Positions 1 through 5,936 of a stretch of 9,702 nucleotides of DNA are shown piece after piece. The notes beneath the pieces were generated by a model that did no database searches, was not told the origin of the DNA, and was given only the letters and a program-made list of their open reading frames with translations. The stretch spans positions 1 through 9,702 of the forward strand of contig DAOWHJ010000142.1 in assembly GCA_030641485.1 (NCBI GenBank), given 5' to 3'. Made by a program: the position numbers and the translations under genes. This DNA comes from Pseudomonadota bacterium (GTDB lineage Bacteria > Desulfobacterota > Anaeroferrophillalia > Anaeroferrophillales > Tharpellaceae). Position 1 is the stretch's first letter. Each line of letters opens with the position of its first letter.

Positions 1-182
1 GAGCGCCCTAACGGATGAATCAAATTAAATTCATAAGTCTCAGCTTTGGGCATAATATTAAGAATCCCGATCCGTAAAGCCCGAATATCTTCCGTTAAGG
101 CTTCAGACTTGGTTTTACACTGAATCCGGGCATACTCTAAGGCCGTCCGAGCATGATAATCATTCGTTATAACAATCGTCAT
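1..182 (-). CDS. metA: Homoserine O-acyltransferase (MetA/HTS family), N-terminal part, cut by window edge
   Basis: The first 60 residues are readable from an ATG at 182, preceded by a clear ribosome binding site (GAGGAG, about 188-193). Residues 35-50 read IRALRIGILNIMPKAE. This matches the conserved N-terminal block of the MetA family (homoserine O-succinyl/acetyltransferase), where an IRPL-type segment leads into LNLMP and a T-E motif. The family activates the hydroxyl of homoserine in the cytoplasm, the first committed step of methionine synthesis. The catalytic Cys, His and Glu and the residue that separates acetyl- from succinyl-CoA use lie beyond the window. The neighbouring metY, whose usual substrate is O-acetylhomoserine, makes acetyl transfer the better guess (inference). 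The gene is the last visible one of the Rrf2-cysK-metY-metA row and lies 76 bases after metY, with a GC-rich repeat between them. Confidence 0.8.
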   Translation of the reverse strand, partial: MTIVITNDYHARTALEYARIQCKTKSEALTEDIRALRIGILNIMPKAETYEFNLIHPLGR

Positions 183-219
183 TTATGACTCCTCAAAAAC
201 ACTTTTTTCAATGCTGATT

Positions 220-256
220 CCTTCGCACCCAGAGGGCACCTCCTGCGGGCATAGCA
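220..256 (-). repeat. GC-rich intergenic repeat, copy 1 (metY-metA gap)
   Basis: This segment begins CCTTCGCACCC and continues through GAGGGCAC and CCTGCGGG to ATAGC on the plus strand. It shares both ends and the CCTGCGGG core with the segment at 1573-1610, and its centre resembles 9503-9533 read in reverse. It starts directly beyond the metY stop. The CACCC and GGG segments can form a short stem, but no T-run follows, so it is not a convincing intrinsic terminator. It is best described as a dispersed intergenic repeat that could act as an mRNA-stabilising hairpin between cistrons (inference). Confidence 0.6.
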
Positions 257-258
257 AG

Positions 259-1539
259 TCACTGAATGGCTTGTTCGAGGTCAGCAATAATATCATCGAT
301 ATGTTCGATCCCAACCGATAAGCGAATCAGCCCCTGATCAATGCCGGCACTCTTCTGCTCTGTCTCAGTTAATTGTGAATGAGTGGTACCGGCTGGGTGA
401 ATTGCAAGACTTTTGGCATCACCTACGTTAGCTAAATGAGAAAAAAGAGACAAATTATCAATAAACTTCTCACCGGCGAGCTTACCACCCTTAATCCCGA
501 AAACTACCACACCACCAAAACCATTGCGCAGTTGTTTAACTGCATTCTGATGGTTGGGATGACTTTCTAAACCAGGATAGCGAACCCATTCAACCAAAGA
601 GTGTGACTCAAGATAGGTCGCCACCTGAAGTGCATTTTCACAATGACGCTGCATCCGCAACGGCAGGGTTTCAATTCCTTGCAGAAATATCCAAGCATTA
701 TCAGGACTCAAGCAGGCGCCTAGGTTCCGAAGTGGCACAAGCCTCATCCGCAGAATAAAAGCAAGATTATTCTGTTCGCCAAGATCTGTTGAAAATTTAA
801 GACCATTATATGAATTATCAGGGGTATTATAGAGACTAAAACGTTCATCTTGCCAATCAAATTTACCGCCATCAATAACAATCCCACCGATACCGGCGCC
901 ATGACCACCAAGCCACTTTGTCAGTGAATGAACCACAATATCGGCCCCATACTCAAGAGGACGACAAAGGTATGGAGTCGTAAAAGTTGAATCAACCACC
1001 AGAGGAAGACGGTGTCGCTGAGCAATCTCCGCCACATCTTTAAGGTTGGCGATATCAAGTTTCGGGTTACCGATACTTTCAAGAAAGATCATCCGGGTAC
1101 TCTCGCTAATTGCCGCTTCGATAGCAGCACAATCTTGTGAGTCAACGAAACTGGTCCGGATACCAAATTGAGGCAAAATATTATTAAGCATTGTATAGGT
1201 GCCACCATAGATACTCTGAGCGGCAACCACCTCATCTCCATGCCCACAAATATTGATCACCGTATAGAAAACTGCAGAGGTTCCAGATGCCAAGGCTAGA
1301 GCCGCAGCCCCACCCTCCAGTGCGGCCAGGCGCTCCTCCAAAACCTGCTGGGTCGGATTCATCATCCGGGTATAAATATTACCCGCATCCTGTAACGCAA
1401 AAAGCGCAGCAGCGTGTTTACTGTCCCTGAAAACATATGAACTGGTACGGTGCAATGGCGTTGCCCGGGCCCCGGTTGCATCGATCAAGGCACCGGAGTG
1501 CAAGACCTTTGTTTCAAATTTTCGCTCTAATTTAGACAT
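259..1539 (-). CDS. metY: O-acetylhomoserine sulfhydrylase (O-acetylhomoserine aminocarboxypropyltransferase)
   Basis: This 426-residue protein has the usual MetY length and belongs to the Cys/Met-metabolism PLP enzymes (fold type I). It is expected to convert O-acetylhomoserine and sulfide to homocysteine, i.e. direct sulfhydrylation without cystathionine. Visible landmarks are YTRMMNPT (56-63), which binds the phosphate of the neighbouring subunit's PLP, SGTSA (85-89), VVDSTF with Asp183 facing the pyridine nitrogen, and HSLTKWLGGHG with the Schiff-base Lys208. The segment GGKFDW (225-230) and the C-terminal RLSVGIEHIDDIIADL are typical of MetY rather than of MetB or MetC. The ATG at 1539 has an AAGGAG site 10 bases upstream. 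It sits between cysK (96 bases before) and metA (76 bases after), so activation and sulfhydrylation of homoserine are encoded together. All key residues are present. Confidence 0.93.
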   Translation of the reverse strand: MSKLERKFETKVLHSGALIDATGARATPLHRTSSYVFRDSKHAAALFALQDAGNIYTRMMNPTQQVLEERLAALEGGAAALALASGTSAVFYTVINICGHGDEVVAAQSIYGGTYTMLNNILPQFGIRTSFVDSQDCAAIEAAISESTRMIFLESIGNPKLDIANLKDVAEIAQRHRLPLVVDSTFTTPYLCRPLEYGADIVVHSLTKWLGGHGAGIGGIVIDGGKFDWQDERFSLYNTPDNSYNGLKFSTDLGEQNNLAFILRMRLVPLRNLGACLSPDNAWIFLQGIETLPLRMQRHCENALQVATYLESHSLVEWVRYPGLESHPNHQNAVKQLRNGFGGVVVFGIKGGKLAGEKFIDNLSLFSHLANVGDAKSLAIHPAGTTHSQLTETEQKSAGIDQGLIRLSVGIEHIDDIIADLEQAIQ

Positions 1540-1572
1540 CTTACTTTTACTCCTTAAAACTTACTATTGAGG

Positions 1573-1610
1573 CCTTCGCACCCTCAAGGGTGCTGCCTGC
1601 GGGGCGTAGC
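1573..1610 (-). repeat. GC-rich intergenic repeat, copy 2 (cysK-metY gap), with hairpin
   Basis: This is the second copy of the repeat at 220-256. It keeps CCTTCGCACCC, the CCTGCGGG core and the closing TAGC, while the middle differs. Bases 1579-1594 form a tight hairpin, GCACCC-TCAA-GGGTGC. The copy lies 25 bases beyond the cysK stop on the transcribed strand and upstream of the metY ribosome binding site. There is no T-run on either side, so a classical terminator is unlikely. It may be an intercistronic stability element or simply a mobile-type repeat. Confidence 0.65.
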
Positions 1611-1635
1611 GTAGATCGGACTCTTCACTTAACCA

Positions 1636-2565
1636 TCACGATTCATCCGCAAAAATCCAACTGGACAGATAACGTTCACCACTATCAGGGAAAATTACGA
1701 TGATCACCTTACCTTGACTCTCTGGACGTAGACCAATCTGCACAGCTGCCAACGCCGCAGCCGCAGAGGATATTCCAACTAACACCCCCTCTGTCCGGGC
1801 CAACTGTCGCGCCATTGTAGCCGCATCTTCAGATGAGATCTTGATAATTTCATTAACCGCATCCAAATTCAATACTTCTGGGACAAAACCCGCACCAATT
1901 CCTTGAATTCGGTGCGGTCCCGGAGCTCCGCCTGATAAGACTGCCGACTCCTCAGGTTCAACCGCAACAATCTGAATCTTGGGATTTTTCTCATGCAGAC
2001 CTGCAGCACACCCCGTAAGGGTACCGCCGGTACCAACTCCGGCAACCAGAATATCTATCTTCCCGCAGGTATCATCCCAAATCTCCACAGCAGTTGTGCG
2101 ACGGTGAATCTCCGGATTAGCCTTATTAGAAAATTGTTGCGGCATAAAACTTTGCGGAATTTTCTTCTGAATCTCTTCAGCTTCAGTGATAGCACCATTC
2201 ATTCCAGCGACTCCTGGAGTTAACACGACCCTTGCCCCCAAGGTGCGGAGCAGATTACGACGTTCTAGGCTCATAGTGTCGGGCATTGTTAAAATCAACT
2301 GATAACCACGACTAGCAGCAACAAATGCCAAACCGATGCCAGTATTACCACTTGTCGGTTCAACAATCACGCCGCCCGGCAAAAGGGCCCCAGACTGCTC
2401 AGCAGCATCTATCATTGCCACCGCAATCCGATCTTTGACACTAGATAAAGGGTTAAAGTATTCGAGTTTGGCAACAATCTCTGCCCCACTCTCATCCGAT
2501 AATGATGCAATCCGCAACAGAGGTGTTTTGCCAACCAAATCGGTCAAATCCGCTGCAATTTTCAT
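1636..2565 (-). CDS. cysK: Cysteine synthase (O-acetylserine sulfhydrylase, fold-type II PLP enzyme)
   Basis: This 309-residue protein matches the length and order of CysK. It forms cysteine from O-acetylserine and sulfide in the cytoplasm. NPLSSVKDR (38-46) holds the PLP lysine Lys44. PTSGNTG (70-76) is the substrate/aminoacrylate-binding loop. VAGVGTGGTLTG (174-185) is the glycine-rich PLP-phosphate cup. GISSAA (264-269) and FPDSGERYLSS near the C-terminus, with the Ser that contacts the PLP nitrogen, complete the site. No CBS-type regulatory domain follows, which separates it from cystathionine beta-synthase. The ATG at 2565 has a strong AGGAGGAG site (2572-2579). It follows the Rrf2 regulator by 31 bases and is almost surely on the same transcript. 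CysK versus CysM cannot be settled fully from the sequence, but length and motifs favour CysK. Confidence 0.93.
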   Translation of the reverse strand: MKIAADLTDLVGKTPLLRIASLSDESGAEIVAKLEYFNPLSSVKDRIAVAMIDAAEQSGALLPGGVIVEPTSGNTGIGLAFVAASRGYQLILTMPDTMSLERRNLLRTLGARVVLTPGVAGMNGAITEAEEIQKKIPQSFMPQQFSNKANPEIHRRTTAVEIWDDTCGKIDILVAGVGTGGTLTGCAAGLHEKNPKIQIVAVEPEESAVLSGGAPGPHRIQGIGAGFVPEVLNLDAVNEIIKISSEDAATMARQLARTEGVLVGISSAAAALAAVQIGLRPESQGKVIIVIFPDSGERYLSSWIFADES

Positions 2566-2596
2566 AATATTCTCCTCCTATCTTTTAAAGTAGCCT

Positions 2597-3016
2597 TCAA
2601 TTATCGCAAGCTATTTCGCGATCCAGTAGATCCTGTATCGTAATATTACGTAACACTTCTTCACTTGCAATCTGCAGCTCTTTCCAGACAGTTCGAGTCA
2701 CACAACGATCAACACGCTGACATGACATAGGGTTAACGAGACAAGAGACTGGCGCTAAAGGACCTTCCAAAACCATAAAAATTTCAAAAAGATCAATCTT
2801 ATCGGGGGGACGAGTCAGACTGAAACCACCATGAGCTCCTCGAGTACTGCTAATAAGGTTATTATTTTTCAAAAGCAAGAGTATGTTTTCCAAATATGAT
2901 AGCGAAATAGATTGCTCACTGACAATCTCTCGTCTCTTAACAGGTTGTCCTCCATAACGTCGAGCAATCTCCAACATGGCTCGAATTCCATAACGACAAC
3001 CAGTTGACAATTTCAT
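2597..3016 (-). CDS. Rrf2-family transcriptional regulator with an IscR-like cysteine trio
   Basis: This 139-residue Rrf2 protein has an N-terminal winged helix (about 1-70) opening with KLSTGCRYG. ISLSYLE ends in Glu43, at the same place as in the IscR recognition helix, and RGAHGGFSL is the wing. Cys92, Cys99 and Cys105 lie in the segment that holds the [2Fe-2S] ligands of IscR (Cys92, 98, 104). The His that is IscR's fourth ligand corresponds here to Arg108, so any cluster would be ligated differently. The frame could open at a TTG at 3022, but that codon abuts the GAGG site (3023-3026). The ATG at 3016, six bases from that site, is the better start and gives the usual Rrf2 N-terminus. Position upstream of cysK-metY-metA suggests control of sulfur amino-acid synthesis, comparable to CymR of Firmicutes, plus autoregulation (inference). 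CymR lacks this cysteine trio. Confidence 0.88.
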   Translation of the reverse strand: MKLSTGCRYGIRAMLEIARRYGGQPVKRREIVSEQSISLSYLENILLLLKNNNLISSTRGAHGGFSLTRPPDKIDLFEIFMVLEGPLAPVSCLVNPMSCQRVDRCVTRTVWKELQIASEEVLRNITIQDLLDREIACDN

Positions 3017-3055
3017 CTTCAACCTCTTTTAGTATTATTGTTTATCTTTTTAGTG

Positions 3056-3084
3056 AACATATAGAAACCAAGAAAAATTGTCAA
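3056..3084 (-). promoter_or_regulatory. Sigma70-type promoter of the Rrf2-cysK-metY-metA row
   Basis: On the minus strand TTGACA (3084-3079, perfect -35) is followed after exactly 17 bases by TATGTT (3061-3056, four of six matches to the -10 consensus). Transcription would start near 3049, leaving a leader of about 30 bases before the ATG at 3016. No obvious riboswitch fits in that leader, so control is probably at the promoter, with the adjacent Rrf2 protein the natural candidate. Confidence 0.65.
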
Positions 3085-3124
3085 CTATTTTATTCAACCA
3101 AGCATTAAGGGAATTATTGAGCTG

Positions 3125-3195
3125 ATCCGCATGAACTGCGAAAACAATCACTATTTTCCGCAGACAATCAGGTCATCTCCTCAGTTTATGCGGAT
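3125..3195 (-). repeat. Long inverted repeat beyond the 120-residue protein gene
   Basis: The 14-base arms ATCCGCATGAACTG (3125-3138) and CAGTTTATGCGGAT (3182-3195) pair with a single mismatch that is a wobble in one strand's RNA. The 43-base loop holds a second stem: CTGCG-G-AAAA pairs with TTTT-CGCAG in minus-strand RNA, with one bulged G. Inner and outer stems share the bases CAG, so they compete. The element starts six bases after the stop of the 120-residue protein and ends about 40 bases before the Rrf2 -35 box. It lacks a T-run. It could be a factor-dependent 3' end, a small structured RNA or a repeat element. Confidence 0.6.
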
Positions 3196-3200
3196 TAGAA

Positions 3201-3563
3201 TTAGCGCCCAGGGATGATTATTCCTGAACCAGCACCCATCTCTTTTCGCCTTTGTTCAAGCTGCATCTCTTTGATTTTCTCAACCATCTCAGCCAAGGAC
3301 TGACGCATGGCTTCCGGAAAAACAGCTAAGGCTTCCTCAAGATTATTAGCATCCAACGGTGCCTGAAGTGGCAGTGGGCCATCAGGTGACATCAACTGTG
3401 TATTACCAACATAGATTGGAGAGCGAGTACTATCTTCGCTACCATCAAGATTTATAGGAATCATAACCTTAATCGCTGCGACCTTCAAATCAGTAATTGT
3501 CTCTTCTCGATAAAGATTGGCACTATCAGGACTAAAATCGGTTTTTGGCTCATTTGCGCTCAT
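3201..3563 (-). CDS. Conserved-looking protein of unknown function, 120 residues
   Basis: The reading frame starts at an ATG with a GGAG site (3570-3573) six bases upstream, so it is very likely translated. The family is not recognised. The protein is soluble, with no signal peptide or membrane segment. Residues 1-25 are polar and probably flexible. Residues 26-75 look like a small beta-rich region (DLKVAAIKVMIPINLDGS, then SPIYVGNTQLMSP). Residues 74-107 are predicted helical, running from NNLEEALAVFPEAMRQSLAEM into a charged stretch rich in Glu, Lys and Arg. The tail GAGSGIIIPGR is glycine-rich and hydrophobic. It lies 60 bases after hemW on the same strand and may be co-transcribed with it. 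It has no cysteine or histidine, which argues against metal or heme binding as such. Confidence 0.75.
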   Translation of the reverse strand: MSANEPKTDFSPDSANLYREETITDLKVAAIKVMIPINLDGSEDSTRSPIYVGNTQLMSPDGPLPLQAPLDANNLEEALAVFPEAMRQSLAEMVEKIKEMQLEQRRKEMGAGSGIIIPGR

Positions 3564-3623
3564 GTTACTCTCCAGGTTTTAACAATTAAAATAGAACTTA
3601 AATGTATCTTGGAAATCCTTTCC

Positions 3624-4820
3624 TTACAGAAGGCGGTTGGTAATGGCGTCAGTCAGATACAAACCACGATCAGTTATCCACAGCCTATTTCCCTCCAGGC
3701 CAACCATCCCTTCATGCGCCAGGTGTTGGGCCCTAGAAATCACATCTGCCACCATATTCCGACCATATTCATGCTGCAAAGCGACCAGATTCACCCCCAC
3801 ACGAAGCCTTAGGCCCATCATCAGAGCTTCAGCAAAAGAACCGGAAAGATCAACAACCTCTTCTTCGCAATCGGGACTTGCAAGCAACTCCCGGGCACCC
3901 ATGCGACTAGAATCCGCCCCAGAATAGTGCTGCATATAAAGAGTTGGATCAGAAGTATTACAGTAACGTTCAGCCCAATGATCAGGACTAATACGAGACC
4001 GCCGGCCACCACAGGCACCAGCGCCCAGGCCGATAAAGTCTTTTAGCTGCCAATAAGCTAGGTTATGTCGGGATTGAAAATGATACCCTCGAGAAAAATT
4101 AGACACTTCATAACGATAGAGCCCAGCCTTGTCAAGATTAACTTCAAGCAAACGCATCATCTCAAGCTGCAGGTCCTCGTTAACTGGCACTAGTTTTTTG
4201 GCCGCAACCGCCTCTGTGAGACTGCATCCCGGCTCAAAAGAGAGGCTGTAAGCTGAAACATGCTCAGGCCCCAAGATTGTCAGGCTTTGCAAATCTGCAA
4301 GAAAATCATCACAACTCTGTCCCGGCCAAGCATAAATCAGATCGAGACTCAGATTTTCAACTTTAGCCTGACGAATTATTGCAACCGCCCTCTCGATAGT
4401 TGAGACATTATGCCGACGCCCCAAGAGACGCAACCCTCTCGCCGAAAAAGTCTGAGCTCCCAAACTTATGCGATTTATGCCCGCAGAGACGTACCCGGAA
4501 ATCAATTCCCGACGAATATCAGCAGGATTCGCCTCAAGAGTCAATTCCGAATCCGCTGTGAAACCGGTCTCTTGAGTAAAAAAATCTATGATTGAAGAAA
4601 AAAAAGCGGGTGAGAAGAGTGACGGTGTACCGCCACCAAAATAGAGTGTTGACAGGGGTTGAACCTTGCCCGACCAGCGCTTTTGCCGGAACCTGAATTC
4701 CGCAAGAAGAGCTGCTAGATATTTTTTTTCAGGAACGACATCAACTGCAACTGAAGGAAAGGCGCAATAGTGACAGCGAGAGCGACAAAATGGCAGATGA
4801 ATATAAAGATGGCTTGGCAA
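3624..4820 (-). CDS. hemW: Radical SAM heme chaperone HemW (coproporphyrinogen oxidase-like)
   Basis: This 398-residue protein starts YIHLPFC and carries the radical-SAM cluster motif CRSRCHYC (Cys12, Cys16, Cys19), ligating the [4Fe-4S] cluster that cleaves SAM. The motif is followed by Ala-Phe, not by the fourth Cys found in true HemN, which points to HemW, the heme-binding chaperone that loads heme into respiratory enzymes. GGGTPS (62-67), LEANP (95-99) and NRISLGAQTFS (116-126) are the usual SAM-binding segments, and GLGAGACGG plus a winged-helix-like C-terminus complete the HemW layout. Family length is about 380-400. The start is a TTG at 4820: an in-frame TAG lies three codons upstream and no earlier ATG exists. 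Only a weak AGG lies before it, suggesting modest translation. It follows the IclR gene by 102 bases, and a large inverted repeat lies in that gap. Confidence 0.9.
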   Translation of the reverse strand: MPSHLYIHLPFCRSRCHYCAFPSVAVDVVPEKKYLAALLAEFRFRQKRWSGKVQPLSTLYFGGGTPSLFSPAFFSSIIDFFTQETGFTADSELTLEANPADIRRELISGYVSAGINRISLGAQTFSARGLRLLGRRHNVSTIERAVAIIRQAKVENLSLDLIYAWPGQSCDDFLADLQSLTILGPEHVSAYSLSFEPGCSLTEAVAAKKLVPVNEDLQLEMMRLLEVNLDKAGLYRYEVSNFSRGYHFQSRHNLAYWQLKDFIGLGAGACGGRRSRISPDHWAERYCNTSDPTLYMQHYSGADSSRMGARELLASPDCEEEVVDLSGSFAEALMMGLRLRVGVNLVALQHEYGRNMVADVISRAQHLAHEGMVGLEGNRLWITDRGLYLTDAITNRLL

Positions 4821-4865
4821 TGGTACCTAACGGGAACGAAAGCCCGCAAGCAGGTGGACGTATCA

Positions 4866-4899
4866 GAACATTTTCTTGTTTCAAATCAAGAAAATGTTC
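4866..4899 (-). repeat. 13-bp perfect inverted repeat between the IclR gene and hemW
   Basis: GAACATTTTCTTG (4866-4878) and CAAGAAAATGTTC (4887-4899) are exact reverse complements around an eight-base loop. In RNA of the minus strand two further wobble pairs extend the stem to 15. It begins about 24 bases beyond the IclR stop and about 45 bases before the hemW start. It is AT-rich with no T-run on the 3' side, so it is a poor intrinsic terminator. It could be a processing or stability hairpin at the end of the IclR message, a leader hairpin of hemW, or a protein-binding operator. Confidence 0.75.
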
Positions 4900-4922
4900 C
4901 ATAAGTTATAAATCAAACTCAA

Positions 4923-5747
4923 TCACATAAACTTGCCAGCACTTTTCTCTTCAATATGCAGGGTAACCTCATAACCAAGACGCCGAGATATCTCCGCTGC
5001 AGCCTGCTGAACTGCAGGTGCAATCTTATTTTTAATATGACTTTCAGTCAGGCGAAAAGAGGGCCCAGAAATACTGATTCCGGCAACTACCCGCTTGGTA
5101 TAATCCCGAATCGCAGCACCAACACATTTAACATCATGATCGTACTCCTCATCATCCACCGCATAGCCCTGTTCAAGGATCAACTCAAGCTCTTTGAAAA
5201 AGGTATCCTTGTCGCGAATCGATTTAGAGGTACAAGCCTCCCAATCCTTAACCGGAGGCAGGATTTTGTCAAGCTCACCGACATTCATTGAAGCCACTTG
5301 AGCCTTACCAATGGCAGAACACCAAACTGGCAACTGTGACCCCACCCGCGAAACCACCCGAACTGCTTGGTCTGATTCAACGACGTCTAGATAAACAACA
5401 TTATGATTGCGAATCACCCCAACATAGACATTTTCACGGAGTTCAGCACATAATTTCTCCATCACCGGGTGGGCCTGACGCAAAACCCCCATCTGCCGGA
5501 TAAAGGTCTGTCCCAATTCAAGACTTTTTATCCCCAAACGATAGTTTTCAGTGATCTTGTTCTGCTCAATGTAACCCTTCTCTTCAAGGGTCGCCAACAG
5601 TCTGAAAACATTATTTTTATGCAATTTAAGTCGCTTGCTAAGCTCAGTCACACCAAGCTCATCCACATCACCACTAAACTCTTCTAGGAGCTCAAGAGCA
5701 TGAACCACTGCCTGAATAATGTAGTTGGATTTTTCTCTCTTAACCAT
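4923..5747 (-). CDS. IclR-family transcriptional regulator
   Basis: This 274-residue protein has the standard two-part IclR layout. Residues 8-66 form the winged helix-turn-helix (AVVHALELLEEF, then LHKNNVFRLLATLEEKGYIEQ with the recognition helix). Residues 85-262 form the GAF-like effector domain, with GSQLPVWCSAIGKA (136-149), DDEEYDHDVKCVGAAIRD (198-215) and GISISGPSFRL (223-233) at the positions of IclR ligand-pocket motifs. Family length is 250-280. The frame could be opened from a TTG at 5759, but the GAGG site (5754-5757) is six bases from the ATG at 5747, which is the better start. IclR proteins usually sense small organic acids or aromatic compounds; the effector cannot be told here. 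It has its own promoter, is 189 bases downstream of pdxA on the same strand, and no obvious catabolic target lies in the window. Confidence 0.9.
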   Translation of the reverse strand: MVKREKSNYIIQAVVHALELLEEFSGDVDELGVTELSKRLKLHKNNVFRLLATLEEKGYIEQNKITENYRLGIKSLELGQTFIRQMGVLRQAHPVMEKLCAELRENVYVGVIRNHNVVYLDVVESDQAVRVVSRVGSQLPVWCSAIGKAQVASMNVGELDKILPPVKDWEACTSKSIRDKDTFFKELELILEQGYAVDDEEYDHDVKCVGAAIRDYTKRVVAGISISGPSFRLTESHIKNKIAPAVQQAAAEISRRLGYEVTLHIEEKSAGKFM

Positions 5748-5848
5748 CACGAGCCTCAATCAAATAAAATTATAAAACAAACCCAAAAAAAATATAGCTT
5801 TTCACGCTGCATACAAACGGTAAACTACTACACGTGATAATACTTTCT

Positions 5849-5877
5849 ACTTTAGCCCAACAATTGGCTTATGTCAA
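5849..5877 (-). promoter_or_regulatory. Sigma70-type promoter of the IclR gene with a quasi-palindrome in the spacer
   Basis: TTGACA (5877-5872) is a perfect -35 hexamer on the minus strand. After a 17-base spacer comes TAAAGT (5854-5849, four of six to the -10 consensus). The spacer contains AGCCAATTGTTGGGCT, an imperfect dyad with a one-base insertion. Its place between -35 and -10 suits a repressor operator, and autoregulation is common in IclR proteins (inference). The leader is about 95 bases and very AT-rich. Confidence 0.6.
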
Positions 5878-5936
5878 GAGTTTTAACAAGACTAAACAAA
5901 ACATTTTTCTAGCTATCACATTCAGGATAAGTACTA

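Noticed and set aside
183..258. SAM- or methionine-responsive riboswitch before metA
   Set aside because: The gap is 76 bases and half of it is the repeat; no known SAM riboswitch core can be traced there or in the short leader of the Rrf2 gene.
3020..3022. TTG start for the Rrf2 protein
   Set aside because: It directly abuts the GAGG site, while the ATG at 3016 has proper spacing and gives the usual Rrf2 N-terminus.
4829..4860. Possible fourth degenerate copy of the GC-rich repeat upstream of hemW
   Set aside because: Only the word CCCGCA and a nearby AGGTG match. The CCTTCGCACCC end and the GGGCAC segment are absent, so similarity is at chance level.
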